Assembly: GCA_964244725.1 (NCBI GenBank)
Contig: CAXTJQ010000015.1
Coordinates: 1 to 64,000 of the forward strand
Reading direction: 5' to 3'
DNA: 64,000 nucleotides
Source: Kumtagia sp964244725
GTDB taxonomy: Bacteria; Pseudomonadota; Alphaproteobacteria; Rhizobiales; Rhizobiaceae
The position numbers and the translations under genes are program-made. Of the stretch, positions 42,517 to 50,890 are shown in pieces. The notes below the pieces were generated by a model. That model was not told the DNA's origin. It saw only the letters and a program-made list of their open reading frames with translations, and did no database searches. Position 1 is the stretch's first letter. The number at the start of each line of letters is the position of its first letter.

Positions 42517-44086
42517 ACTCACCGGGGCCGCCGCGTCGCCCGGCTACGCCGAGGGCGCCGTTTTCGATCTCGACCGGCCGTTGGCCGTCTATGTGCCGAC
42601 GCACGATCCCGACACCGAAAAGACCGCGCTGGAAAACGCGATTGCATCCGCCTCGGAACGGCTGGCGGGTCTGATCGCAGCGGCGCCGGGAGAAGCCGGC
42701 GACATCCTCGAATTCCAGCTCGCCATGCTGGAGGATGACGCCCTGACGGGTCCCGCGATGGCGGGCATCGCGGCCGGCCAGCCGGCGGATGCCGCATGGG
42801 TCATGGCGCTCGACGCCGAGATCGCGGGGTACGAGGCGTCGGCGGAGGATTATTTTCGGGCCCGCGCGGCCGACATCCGCGACATCCGCGATCAGGTTCT
42901 CTCCACGCTGGCCGCCGAAACCGCGCGGAAGCCGCCGCCGGGAGCGATCCTGTACGGACACGATATCGCGCCGACACGCTTTCTGGAGACCGACTGGTCG
43001 CTGGGTGGCGGCATCGCGCTCAGGAAAGGCAGTTCGGCCAGCCATGTGGCGATGCTGGCGCGCGCCCGCGCCGTGCCGATGGTGGTGGGCTTGGGCCATT
43101 CCGCGAATGGCTTCGCCGGGCGGGCCCTGCTCGATGCAGAGCATGGCAGCCTGATCTTAGGGCCATCCGAAAGCGAGATCGTACGGCATCAGGCCGCGTC
43201 GGCCGCTTTCACCATCCGCCGCGACGATACGCATCGGTTTCTCGGAAAGCCCGCGGCCATGAAGGACGGGACGCCGGTGCGCGTGCAGGTCAACGTCGCC
43301 GATCCTTCCGATGTCGAGCGTATCGAGATCGCGACCTGCGACGGCGTCGGGTTGATGCGCACCGAATTCCTGTTCGGCAAGACGCTTCCCGACGAGGAGA
43401 GCCAGTACCAGGCCTATCGCAAGGTGCTCGGCTGGGCAGGCGACAAGGCTGTCACGATCCGCACGGTCGACGCTGGCGGCGACAAGCCGGTCCCGGGCTT
43501 TACCGTCGAGGAGAGCAATCCGTTTCTCGGCCTGCGCGGGATCCGCCTGTCGCTTGCGCGGCCGGAGATCTTCCGCATCCAGATCCGGGCGCTGCTGCGA
43601 GCCGCGACGCATGGCAATCTGAAGGTGATGTTCCCGATGATCGCCGTTCCCGAGGAATACGCCAGGGCCGGGGCGTTGTTCGCGGAAGAGGCCGCGCATC
43701 TCAATGCCGCCGGCATGGCCTTCCGAATGCCGCCGCTCGGCGTCATGGTCGAGGTCCCCTCGGTGGCGATCGCGCCGGATGTCTTCGCGGATGTCGCCTT
43801 CTTCTCGATCGGCTCGAACGATTTGACGCAATATGTGATGGCGGCGGCGCGCGACAACGGGTCGGTCGCGGCGCTGAATTCGGTGCGCAGCCCGGCCGTG
43901 CTGAAACTGATCGCGCAGGTAGCGGCTTTCGGCCAGGCGAACGGCATCCCGGTCAGCCTGTGCGGCGATGCCGGCGGCGATCCTGCGGCGATCCCGGCGC
44001 TGCTCGCGGCGGGCCTGCGCGACTTCTCCGTCGCGCCCGCACAGCTGGCGACGGCCAAGGCGACGATCGCCGGCGTTGCGCTCTGA
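42494..44086 (+). CDS. Phosphoenolpyruvate-protein phosphotransferase (PTS enzyme I)
   Basis: A 530-residue enzyme I. Phosphohistidine at His184 (GSSASHVAMLAR), PEP-binding GVGLMRTEFLF, ITIRTVDAGGDKP-type strand, GSNDLTQYVMAAAR and the active cysteine in SLCGDAGGDP are all present. It lacks the N-terminal GAF domain of the nitrogen-related PtsP, so it is a catabolic type dedicated to this operon. Starts at either ATG 42494 or ATG 42500, inside the HPr gene. Confidence 0.93.
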   Translation: MRMQNRHELTGAAASPGYAEGAVFDLDRPLAVYVPTHDPDTEKTALENAIASASERLAGLIAAAPGEAGDILEFQLAMLEDDALTGPAMAGIAAGQPADAAWVMALDAEIAGYEASAEDYFRARAADIRDIRDQVLSTLAAETARKPPPGAILYGHDIAPTRFLETDWSLGGGIALRKGSSASHVAMLARARAVPMVVGLGHSANGFAGRALLDAEHGSLILGPSESEIVRHQAASAAFTIRRDDTHRFLGKPAAMKDGTPVRVQVNVADPSDVERIEIATCDGVGLMRTEFLFGKTLPDEESQYQAYRKVLGWAGDKAVTIRTVDAGGDKPVPGFTVEESNPFLGLRGIRLSLARPEIFRIQIRALLRAATHGNLKVMFPMIAVPEEYARAGALFAEEAAHLNAAGMAFRMPPLGVMVEVPSVAIAPDVFADVAFFSIGSNDLTQYVMAAARDNGSVAALNSVRSPAVLKLIAQVAAFGQANGIPVSLCGDAGGDPAAIPALLAAGLRDFSVAPAQLATAKATIAGVAL

Positions 44087-44094
44087 GGCCCGGC

Positions 44095-44517
44095 GTGGAC
44101 GGACCCGACAAACTAGGCGAAAGCGCATCGGACGAGGCGGTCCGCGCCTACAAGACGATCCTGTCGGCCGTCATCGACCAGCGTCCGTCCGGCATGCGCC
44201 AACGCCTCGCCGACGCGCTCGGCAAGCACCGCAGCTTCGCGACGCAGATCGCAAGCCCGGCCTATACGATCCCGATTCCAGCCAAGCATCTGCCGCAGAT
44301 TTTCGCGGTGTGCCATTTCAGCCAGGCTGAACGCGAGTATTTCCTCACCGCCTATCGCCTCGCCCATCCCGGAAAGGCCCGATCCACCGAAGGCGCGCGC
44401 AAGACTCGGCATCTGTCGCTGACCGTTCCGGATCTCGGCGACGCCAAACAGAACGCCGCGCTCGACCGCGCCGTTCACGACTTCATCCAGCGCGTCTCGC
44501 ACCTGATGGGCAAATAG
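44095..44517 (+). CDS. Unknown 140-residue protein, possible helix-turn-helix, in the dha operon
   Basis: GTG start with GAGG seven bases upstream. The middle (about residues 30-85) reads MRQRLADALGKHRSFATQIASP...PAKHLPQIFAVCHFSQAEREYFLTAYRLAHP, a helical pattern loosely like the Cro/CI-type (XRE) domain with an inserted proline-rich turn. The C-terminus has a conserved-looking DRAVHDFIQRVSHLMGK helix. I do not recognise the family. It lies between enzyme I and DhaK in a row of co-oriented genes, so a regulator or an adaptor of the phosphorelay are candidate roles. The spelling is split in the text above to stay short; the region is continuous. Confidence 0.7.
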   Translation: MDGPDKLGESASDEAVRAYKTILSAVIDQRPSGMRQRLADALGKHRSFATQIASPAYTIPIPAKHLPQIFAVCHFSQAEREYFLTAYRLAHPGKARSTEGARKTRHLSLTVPDLGDAKQNAALDRAVHDFIQRVSHLMGK

Positions 44518-44561
44518 GACAGCGCGGCATCTCGCCTGGACCCGACAAGCAGGAGCATTTC

Positions 44562-45542
44562 ATGAAGAAGTTCATCAACGCCGTCGACGATGTCCTGGCC
44601 GAAAGCCTCGACGGGTTCGCACTGGCGCATGCCGATATCGTGGCGCTTGGCGGGGGGCGAAAATTCATTCGCCGCAGGTCTCTCAAGCCGGGCAAGGTCG
44701 CGCTGATCTCGGGCGGCGGCTCCGGCCACGAGCCGCTGCATGGCGGCTTCGTCGGCCATGGCATGCTGGACGCCGCCTGTCCCGGGCAAATCTTCACCTC
44801 GCCGACGCCCGACCAGATGATGGAGGCGGCGCAAGCCGTCGACACCGGCGCGGGCGTGCTGTTCATCGTCAAGAACTACGAAGGCGACGTGATGAATTTC
44901 GAGATGGCGGCGGAAATGACCGACGGCAGCCTGAGCGTCGTGGTCAACGACGATGTCGCCGTTGAAGACTCGCTCTACACGACGGGCCGACGCGGCGTCG
45001 CCGGCACGCTGGTGGTGGAGAAGATCGTCGGCGCCGCGGCCGAGGAGGGCGTGGCGCTCGCCCACCTGAAGGCGCTCGGCGACCGGGTCAACAAGGCGAC
45101 GCGCTCGATGGGCGTGGCGCTATCTTCCTGCACCGTGCCGGCCGCGGGCAAGCCGAATTTCGAGATCGGCGACGACGAGATGGAATTCGGCGTCGGCATC
45201 CATGGCGAGCCGGGCCGCCGCCGCGCCAGTCGCGCCTCCGCCAATGCGATCGCCGCGGAAATCTGCGACGCGATCACCGGCGATTTCGGCGCGGCGGCGA
45301 CAGGGCGCGCGCTGCTGTTCGTCAACGGTTTCGGCGGTACGCCGTCGAGCGAACTTTATCTGATGTACAACAGTGCGCGGCAAATCCTCGAAGCGCAGGG
45401 CGTCGTGGTCGCGCGCTCTCTTGTCGGCCCGCATGTGACCTCGCTGGACATGGCCGGCTGCTCGATCACGCTGACCATGCTCGACGAGGACCTCATGCGC
45501 TACTGGGACGCGCCCGTGCATACCGCCGCGCTGCGCTGGTGA
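44562..45542 (+). CDS. dhaK: Dihydroxyacetone kinase subunit DhaK
   Basis: A 326-residue DhaK. His214 in GVGIHGEPG forms the hemiaminal bond with the substrate; GGGSGHEPLH (His56), NYEGDVMNFEMA (Asp109) and GPHVTSLDMAGCSITL are intact. The protein ends HTAALRW like other DhaK subunits. DhaK plus DhaL plus DhaM form the complete kinase. It could also act on glyceraldehyde or erythrulose, as reported for some relatives. Confidence 0.93.
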   Translation: MKKFINAVDDVLAESLDGFALAHADIVALGGGRKFIRRRSLKPGKVALISGGGSGHEPLHGGFVGHGMLDAACPGQIFTSPTPDQMMEAAQAVDTGAGVLFIVKNYEGDVMNFEMAAEMTDGSLSVVVNDDVAVEDSLYTTGRRGVAGTLVVEKIVGAAAEEGVALAHLKALGDRVNKATRSMGVALSSCTVPAAGKPNFEIGDDEMEFGVGIHGEPGRRRASRASANAIAAEICDAITGDFGAAATGRALLFVNGFGGTPSSELYLMYNSARQILEAQGVVVARSLVGPHVTSLDMAGCSITLTMLDEDLMRYWDAPVHTAALRW

Positions 45543-45679
45543 CGTTAACGGCCGCCGGTCCAGGGCTAGCGCTCCCGGAAGGCGGACACTTCGTTTCGCC
45601 GACGCATCTGCAACCGGCTTGGTGTTCAAGGCGTAGCCCGGTATGGAAGCGCGAACCTTTTTTCGCAGGAGCATCGGGC

Positions 45680-47023
45680 TTGGCGCCAGCACCATTCGAT
45701 CCCGCACCGCTGCTGCAGGCCTTTGGCGAGCGGCAGGCCACCGTGGCGGTGATCGGGCTGGGCTATGTCGGACTGCCACTGCTCAAGGCGATCGTGGCGG
45801 CAGGCTTCGAAGGGATCGGCGTCGACATCGACCCGGAAAAGATCCGCAAGCTCGAGGCCGGCCAGTCCTATATCGCGCATATCGACGCCGGTTTCTTCGT
45901 CGAGCGGATCGCGGCGGGCCGCCTGGCGTGCACGACCGATTTCGCCGGGCTCGGCAAGGCGGACGCCATCATCATCTGCGTGCCGACGCCGCTGACCAAA
46001 CAGCGCGAGCCCGACCTGTCCTTCGTCCTCAATACCGCCAAGGCGATCGCCGCGCATTTGCGCGCCGGGCAATTGGTGGTGCTCGAATCCACGACCTATC
46101 CCGGCACCACCAAGGAATTGATGGTTCCGGCGCTGGAGGCAGGCGGGCTCCGATGCGGAACCGATTTCTTCGCGGCCTTCAGCCCGGAGCGCGAGGACCC
46201 CGGCAATCGCGAATACGGCACGCAGTCGATCCCGAAGGTAGTCGGCGGCATGGACGAGACGTCGCTCGCGCTGGCGCTCGCGCTCTACGACCAGATCGTC
46301 GTCAAGACCGTGCCGGTTTCGTCGGCGGCGACGGCCGAGGCGGTCAAGATCACCGAAAACATCTTCCGGGCCGTCAACATCGCGCTGGTCAACGAACTGA
46401 AGCTGATCTTCGAGGCGATGGATATCGACATCTGGGAGGTGATCGAGGCGGCCAGGACCAAGCCTTTCGGCTACATGCCTTTCTATCCAGGCCCCGGCCT
46501 CGGCGGCCACTGCATCCCGATCGATCCGTTCTACCTGAGCTGGAAGGCGCGCGAATTCGACATGGCGACGCGGCTGGTCGAGGTCGCTGGCCAAATCAAT
46601 ACGGCGATGCCGGCGCATGTGGTCACCGTCTGCGCCCACGCGCTCAACGCCCGCTTCGCGCGCGGCCTCAACGGCGCGATGGTGCTTCTGGTAGGGCTCG
46701 CCTACAAGAAGAACGTCGGCGACATTCGCGAAAGCCCGGGCCTGAAACTGATCAAGCTTCTTGAGGCGCACGGCGCGGCGGTCGATTTCCACGACCCGCA
46801 TGTGCCGGTCATCACGATGACGCGCGAGCATGCCGATGTCGCCGGGCGCATGTCGGTGCCTGGGACTGCTGAGACGTTCCGATCCTACGATCTCGCGCTG
46901 ATCGCCACGGATCACGACGGCGTCGACTATGCCGCCCTCGTCGAGGCCTGTCCGCTTGTGATCGACACGCGCAACGCCTGCGCGCGGCACGGGATAAACT
47001 CACCCAAGGTGGTCAAGGCGTAG
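45680..47023 (+). CDS. Nucleotide-sugar dehydrogenase (UDP-GlcNAc/UDP-ManNAc dehydrogenase type)
   Basis: A 447-residue protein of the UDP-glucose/GDP-mannose dehydrogenase family. VAVIGLGYVGLPLLKAI binds NAD, ICVPTPL and TTYPGTT are conserved, the catalytic Cys is in GPGLGGHCIPIDPFYLSWKA, and the C-terminal domain has LLVGLAYKKNVGDIRESPGL. Sequence style (FYLSWKA) fits WbpA/WecC-type 2-acetamido sugar dehydrogenases more than Ugd. The TTG at 45680 has AGGAG eight bases upstream; a more distal GTG start would add a non-conserved leader. The aminotransferase downstream suggests cell-surface amino-sugar synthesis. Confidence 0.88.
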   Translation: MAPAPFDPAPLLQAFGERQATVAVIGLGYVGLPLLKAIVAAGFEGIGVDIDPEKIRKLEAGQSYIAHIDAGFFVERIAAGRLACTTDFAGLGKADAIIICVPTPLTKQREPDLSFVLNTAKAIAAHLRAGQLVVLESTTYPGTTKELMVPALEAGGLRCGTDFFAAFSPEREDPGNREYGTQSIPKVVGGMDETSLALALALYDQIVVKTVPVSSAATAEAVKITENIFRAVNIALVNELKLIFEAMDIDIWEVIEAARTKPFGYMPFYPGPGLGGHCIPIDPFYLSWKAREFDMATRLVEVAGQINTAMPAHVVTVCAHALNARFARGLNGAMVLLVGLAYKKNVGDIRESPGLKLIKLLEAHGAAVDFHDPHVPVITMTREHADVAGRMSVPGTAETFRSYDLALIATDHDGVDYAALVEACPLVIDTRNACARHGINSPKVVKA

Positions 47024-47161
47024 TCCTTCGGCTGATGCGAAATTGCGCGTAACAAACCGTGACGGGCGGGCTTTTGACTTGGCCCGGCCTTCGGCGATAG
47101 GAACGCGCCGATCGAGCGCCTGGCGATGGCCCGAGGCAAAACGAATCGTGGACCCTACCTC

Positions 47162-48298
47162 ATGAGAGACAAGCCGATCCGCTTCATCGACCTCGCCGCG
47201 CAGCAGGAGCGCATCAAGCCGAAGGTCGACGCCGCGATCCAGCGCGTGTTGGCGCATGGCGCCTATGTGATGGGCCCGGAGGTCGGCGTCTTCGAAAAGG
47301 GCTTGTCGGCGTTCTGCGGTGCGAAACATTCGATCGGCTGCTCGAACGGCACCGACGCGCTGACTCTTTGCCTGATGGCGAAGGGCGTGACGGTGGGTCA
47401 TGCGGTGTTCTGCCCCAGTTTCACCTTCGCGGCGACGGCTGCGGTGATCGCGCGGATCGGCGCGACGCCCTATTTTGTCGACATCTTCGAGGATACGTTC
47501 AACATCGATCCGGCCAGCCTGAAGCTCGGCATTTCCCAAGCGAAAAAGGACGGGATGACCGTCTCGGGGGTGGTGGCGGTCGATCTTTTCGGGCAGCCGG
47601 CCGACTATGAGGCGATCGAACCGATCGTAGCGGCGGAGGGCATGTGGCTCATCTGCGACGCCGCGCAGGGCTTCGGCGCCAGCTATCGCGGTCGCAAGGT
47701 CGGCGCGATCGGACAGATGACCACGACCAGCTTTTTTCCGGCCAAACCGCTCGGCGCCTATGGCGATGGGGGCGCGGTGTTCGTCGAGGACGACGAGACG
47801 GCGGCCGTCGTCCGCTCGCTCATCGTGCACGGCCAGGGCGCGGACAAATACGACAATGTCCGCATCGGAATGACCGGCCGCCTCGATACGCTGCAAGCGG
47901 CGATCCTGATCGAGAAGCTGGCGATTTTTTCAGACGAGATCGACGCGCGCAACCGCGTCGCCGAGGCCTATGCCGACGGGCTTAGCGATGTCGCGATCGT
48001 GCCGATCGTGCTGGACGGCTGCGTCTCGACTTGGGCGCAGTACACGATCCGCGCGCCGGGCAGGGACCGCGCCGCGATTCTGTCTTCGCTGAAGGACAAG
48101 GGCGTGCCGACGGCGGTCTACTACCCCAAGCCGCTGCACCGGCAGACGGCCTACAAGCATTTCCCGCTTGCCGGGAATGGCCTCCCTGTCAGCGAACGCG
48201 TCGCGCAGGATGTATTTTCGCTGCCGATGCACCCGTATTTGGAAGCGGAGGATCAGGCGTATATCATTGAGTCTGTAAGGGAGGCTGTAGCGGATTGA
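47162..48298 (+). CDS. DegT/DnrJ/EryC1/StrS family aminotransferase (WbpE-like)
   Basis: A 378-residue PLP enzyme: FIDLAAQQERIKPKVDAAI start, GSNGTDAL-type cofactor loop (CSNGTDALTL), CDAAQGFGASY with the PLP Asp, and the Schiff-base lysine in SFFPAKPLGAYGDGGA. It resembles enzymes making UDP-2,3-diamino-uronic sugars (WbpE). The intermediate oxidase step (WbpB) is not encoded here. ATG at 47162 is chosen because homologues usually start there; another in-frame ATG lies at 47126. Confidence 0.85.
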   Translation: MRDKPIRFIDLAAQQERIKPKVDAAIQRVLAHGAYVMGPEVGVFEKGLSAFCGAKHSIGCSNGTDALTLCLMAKGVTVGHAVFCPSFTFAATAAVIARIGATPYFVDIFEDTFNIDPASLKLGISQAKKDGMTVSGVVAVDLFGQPADYEAIEPIVAAEGMWLICDAAQGFGASYRGRKVGAIGQMTTTSFFPAKPLGAYGDGGAVFVEDDETAAVVRSLIVHGQGADKYDNVRIGMTGRLDTLQAAILIEKLAIFSDEIDARNRVAEAYADGLSDVAIVPIVLDGCVSTWAQYTIRAPGRDRAAILSSLKDKGVPTAVYYPKPLHRQTAYKHFPLAGNGLPVSERVAQDVFSLPMHPYLEAEDQAYIIESVREAVAD

Positions 48299-48352
48299 TC
48301 GGAGCCTTCCGATCACCCCAAATCGGGCGGTAACCTAACTCGCGAGATCAGC

Positions 48353-48604
48353 ATGAGCATCACCGCTGAACTTGACGATACGTTGGAAAAACGATTGCGG
48401 AGCTTGTCGCCTCCGGTCGGTACAGTTTCAAAAGCGAAGTCCTGCGCGAGGGTGTCCGACTGCTTCAGATCCGTGAGGCTCAAATGGAGCGTCTGGACGC
48501 GGCTATTTCCGTGGCGTGGCAGACGCAGACGCCTGAAGAGTTGAAGATGCCGAGGCTTTCTTGACCGGCTGGACGAAAAATACAAGCGTATGGCAAGTGA
48601 ATGA
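48353..48604 (+). pseudogene. parD-type antitoxin, broken by three frameshifts
   Basis: The start MSITAELDDTLEKRLRSL is followed, one frame over, by ASGRYSFKSEVLREGVRLLQIREAQMERL, which is the ParD ribbon-helix-helix pattern; the tail DRLDEKYKRMASE-stop is in a further frame. Breaks lie near 48407, 48547 and 48559, each explained by loss of one base. Together they restore the original frame, so the stop (48602-48604) still overlaps the parE ATG, as in working parDE operons. With none repaired, no functional antitoxin can be made. Confidence 0.75.
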
Positions 48605-48883
48605 AGCTTGTTGTAACCGATGAAGCGCGAGCTGATGTGGCCGCAATTTCCGACTATATCTCTTTCGAGAACCCGCGCGCGGCGCGACGGGTTGTGGCCC
48701 GGTTCAGACAGGATTTCCCTGGAAATCGAGACCGTCCGTGTGCCAATGCCGGTTTCAAGGAACAAGGATATCCGGCGCAAGATAAGCGGTAGATATCCGA
48801 TTCTGTAGCGCGTCGGCGACAATCTCGTCGAGATCGTTCGCGTCTTGAATGGAGCACGAGATTACGGTTCGCTCCTTGATTGA
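48601..48883 (+). pseudogene. parE-type toxin, broken by a frameshift and a nonsense codon
   Basis: MKLVVTDEARADVAAISDYISFENPRAARRV starts in frame. About codon 37 the frame shifts by one base (near 48705-48720), after which ETVRVPMPVSRNKDIRRKI-SGRYPIL runs to a TAG at 48806-48808. Past the TAG, RVGDNLVEIVRVLNGARDYGSLLD-stop is the expected ParE ending. The stop codon probably replaced a Tyr codon. The toxin is therefore dead in the same locus as its antitoxin. Confidence 0.75.
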
Positions 48884-48909
48884 GGATCGACGTTGACGTC
48901 GCTCCCGCC

Positions 48910-50739
48910 TCAAGCTGCTCCGACCACCTTCGCCGATTTCTCGAAGCGCTTGCGCTCGTTGGGGTCGAGGTAGAGCTTACGCAGGCGGATGGTCTTCGGC
49001 GTCACCTCGACCAGTTCGTCGTCCTGGATCCAGGCAAGCGCGCGCTCCAGCGTCATGCGGATTGGCGGCGTCAGCTTGACCGCCTCGTCCTTGCCGGCGG
49101 CGCGGATGTTGGTGAGCTTCTTGCCCTTCAGCACGTTGACCTCGAGGTCGTTGTCGCGCGAGTGGATGCCGATGATCATACCCTGGTAGACCTTGACGCC
49201 GGCCTCGATGACCATCGGCCCGCGATCCTCGAGATTCCACATCGCGAACGCGACCGATTCGCCGGAATCGTTGGAGATCAGCACGCCGTTCGACCGCTGC
49301 GGGATGTCGCCCTTGTAGGGTTCGTAGGCATGGAACAGCCGGTTCATGACGGCGGTGCCGCGCGTGTCGGTCAAGAGTTCCGACTGGTAGCCGATCAGAC
49401 CGCGCGTCGGCGCATGGAAGACGATGCGCTGACGGTTGCCGCCCGAAGGCCGCAGCTCGACCATGTCGGCCTTGCGTTCCGACATTTTCTGCACGACGAC
49501 GCCGGAATGCTCCTCGTCGACGTCGATGACGACTTCCTCGATCGGCTCCAGCATCTCGCCGTTCTCGGCCTTCTGCATGACGACGCGCGGGCGAGACACC
49601 GCGATCTCGAAACCCTCGCGGCGCATCGTCTCGATCAGCACGGCGAGCTGCAACTCGCCGCGGCCCGACACGAAAAAGGAGTCTTTTTCCGTCGATTCCT
49701 CGATCTTGAGCGCGACGTTGCCTTCCGCCTCGCGCAACAGGCGGTCGCGGATGACCCGGCTGGTGACCTTGTCGCCCTCGGTGCCGGCGAGCGGGCTGTC
49801 GTTGACGATGAACGACATGGTGACCGTCGGCGGATCGATCGGCTGCGCATGCAACGGCTCAGTCACCGCCGGGTCGCAGAACGTGTCGGCCACCGTGCCT
49901 TTTGAAAGGCCCGCGATGGCGACGATGTCGCCGGCCTGGGCCTCGTCGATCGGCTGGCGCTCGAGGCCGCGGAAGGCGAGGATCTTGGAGATGCGTCCGG
50001 TCTCGACCAGGGAGCCGTCATTGGCCAAAACCTTGACCGGCATGTTGGATTTTACCATCCCGGACTCGATGCGGCCGGTGATGATGCGGCCGAGGAAGGG
50101 ATTGGCTTCGAGCAACGTGCCGATCATGCGGAACGGGCCGGGATGAACCGCCGGCTCGGGCACATGCTCGATGATCAGATCGAACAACGGCGCAAGCTGT
50201 GCATCCTTCGGTCCTTCCGGGTTCTCGGAAACCCAGCCGTCGCGGCCCGACCCGTAGAGGATCGGAAAGTCGAGCTGCTCGTCGGTCGCGTCTAGGGCGG
50301 CGAAGAGGTCGAACACCTCGTTGACGACCTCGACGTGGCGGGCGTCGGGGCGGTCGATCTTGTTGATCACGACGATCGGCCTGAGGCCGACCTTGAGCGC
50401 CTTGCCGACGACGAACTTGGTCTGCGGCATCGGACCTTCTGCCGCATCGACCAGCACGATCGCCGAATCCACCATCGACAGGATACGCTCGACCTCGCCG
50501 CCAAAATCGGCGTGGCCGGGGGTGTCGACGATGTTGATGCGATAGTCCTTCCAGTCGACCGAGGTCGCCTTGGCCAGGATCGTGATGCCGCGTTCCTTCT
50601 CGAGATCGTTGGAGTCCATCGCGCGCTCGGCGACGCGCTGGTTCTCGCGGAACGATCCGGCCTGTCGGAGGAGCTGGTCGACGAGCGTCGTCTTGCCATG
50701 GTCGACGTGCGCGATGATCGCGATATTGCGGATTTTCAT
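48910..50739 (-). CDS. typA: Translational GTPase TypA/BipA
   Basis: A 609-residue ribosome-associated GTPase: Walker A AHVDHGKTT, switch II VDTPGHADFGGEVER, NKIDRPDAR, then EF-G-like domains and the BipA C-terminal domain. It is the full family length. The ATG at 50739 fits the usual MKIRNIAIIAHVDHG beginning. It ends close to the decayed parDE locus in convergent orientation. Confidence 0.95.
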   Translation of the reverse strand: MKIRNIAIIAHVDHGKTTLVDQLLRQAGSFRENQRVAERAMDSNDLEKERGITILAKATSVDWKDYRINIVDTPGHADFGGEVERILSMVDSAIVLVDAAEGPMPQTKFVVGKALKVGLRPIVVINKIDRPDARHVEVVNEVFDLFAALDATDEQLDFPILYGSGRDGWVSENPEGPKDAQLAPLFDLIIEHVPEPAVHPGPFRMIGTLLEANPFLGRIITGRIESGMVKSNMPVKVLANDGSLVETGRISKILAFRGLERQPIDEAQAGDIVAIAGLSKGTVADTFCDPAVTEPLHAQPIDPPTVTMSFIVNDSPLAGTEGDKVTSRVIRDRLLREAEGNVALKIEESTEKDSFFVSGRGELQLAVLIETMRREGFEIAVSRPRVVMQKAENGEMLEPIEEVVIDVDEEHSGVVVQKMSERKADMVELRPSGGNRQRIVFHAPTRGLIGYQSELLTDTRGTAVMNRLFHAYEPYKGDIPQRSNGVLISNDSGESVAFAMWNLEDRGPMVIEAGVKVYQGMIIGIHSRDNDLEVNVLKGKKLTNIRAAGKDEAVKLTPPIRMTLERALAWIQDDELVEVTPKTIRLRKLYLDPNERKRFEKSAKVVGAA

Positions 50740-50837
50740 TCTTTTTACTCGGGAGGGATGCGGAGCGCCAAGCGCGTGCACCGCGTTTCATTGCGCGGGC
50801 TCATAGTGGATTTTTCGCAACTGCGAAAGGCCAAAGC

Positions 50838-50868
50838 GATTCCCGCCATGCGGCGCATGGCGGGAATC
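50838..50868. terminator. Long hairpin between phoD-like gene and typA
   Basis: GATTCCCGCCATG and CATGGCGGGAATC form a perfect 13-bp stem with a CGGCG loop 23 bases past the phosphatase stop (minus strand). T-rich stretches follow only weakly on either strand. Confidence 0.65.
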
Positions 50869-50890
50869 CCAAGACAGCGGGTCTGTCGGT

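Noticed and set aside
47074..47101. Possible sigma-70 promoter TTGACT-N16-GATAGG before the aminotransferase
   Set aside because: The -10 match is poor and the gene may be read from the dehydrogenase upstream.
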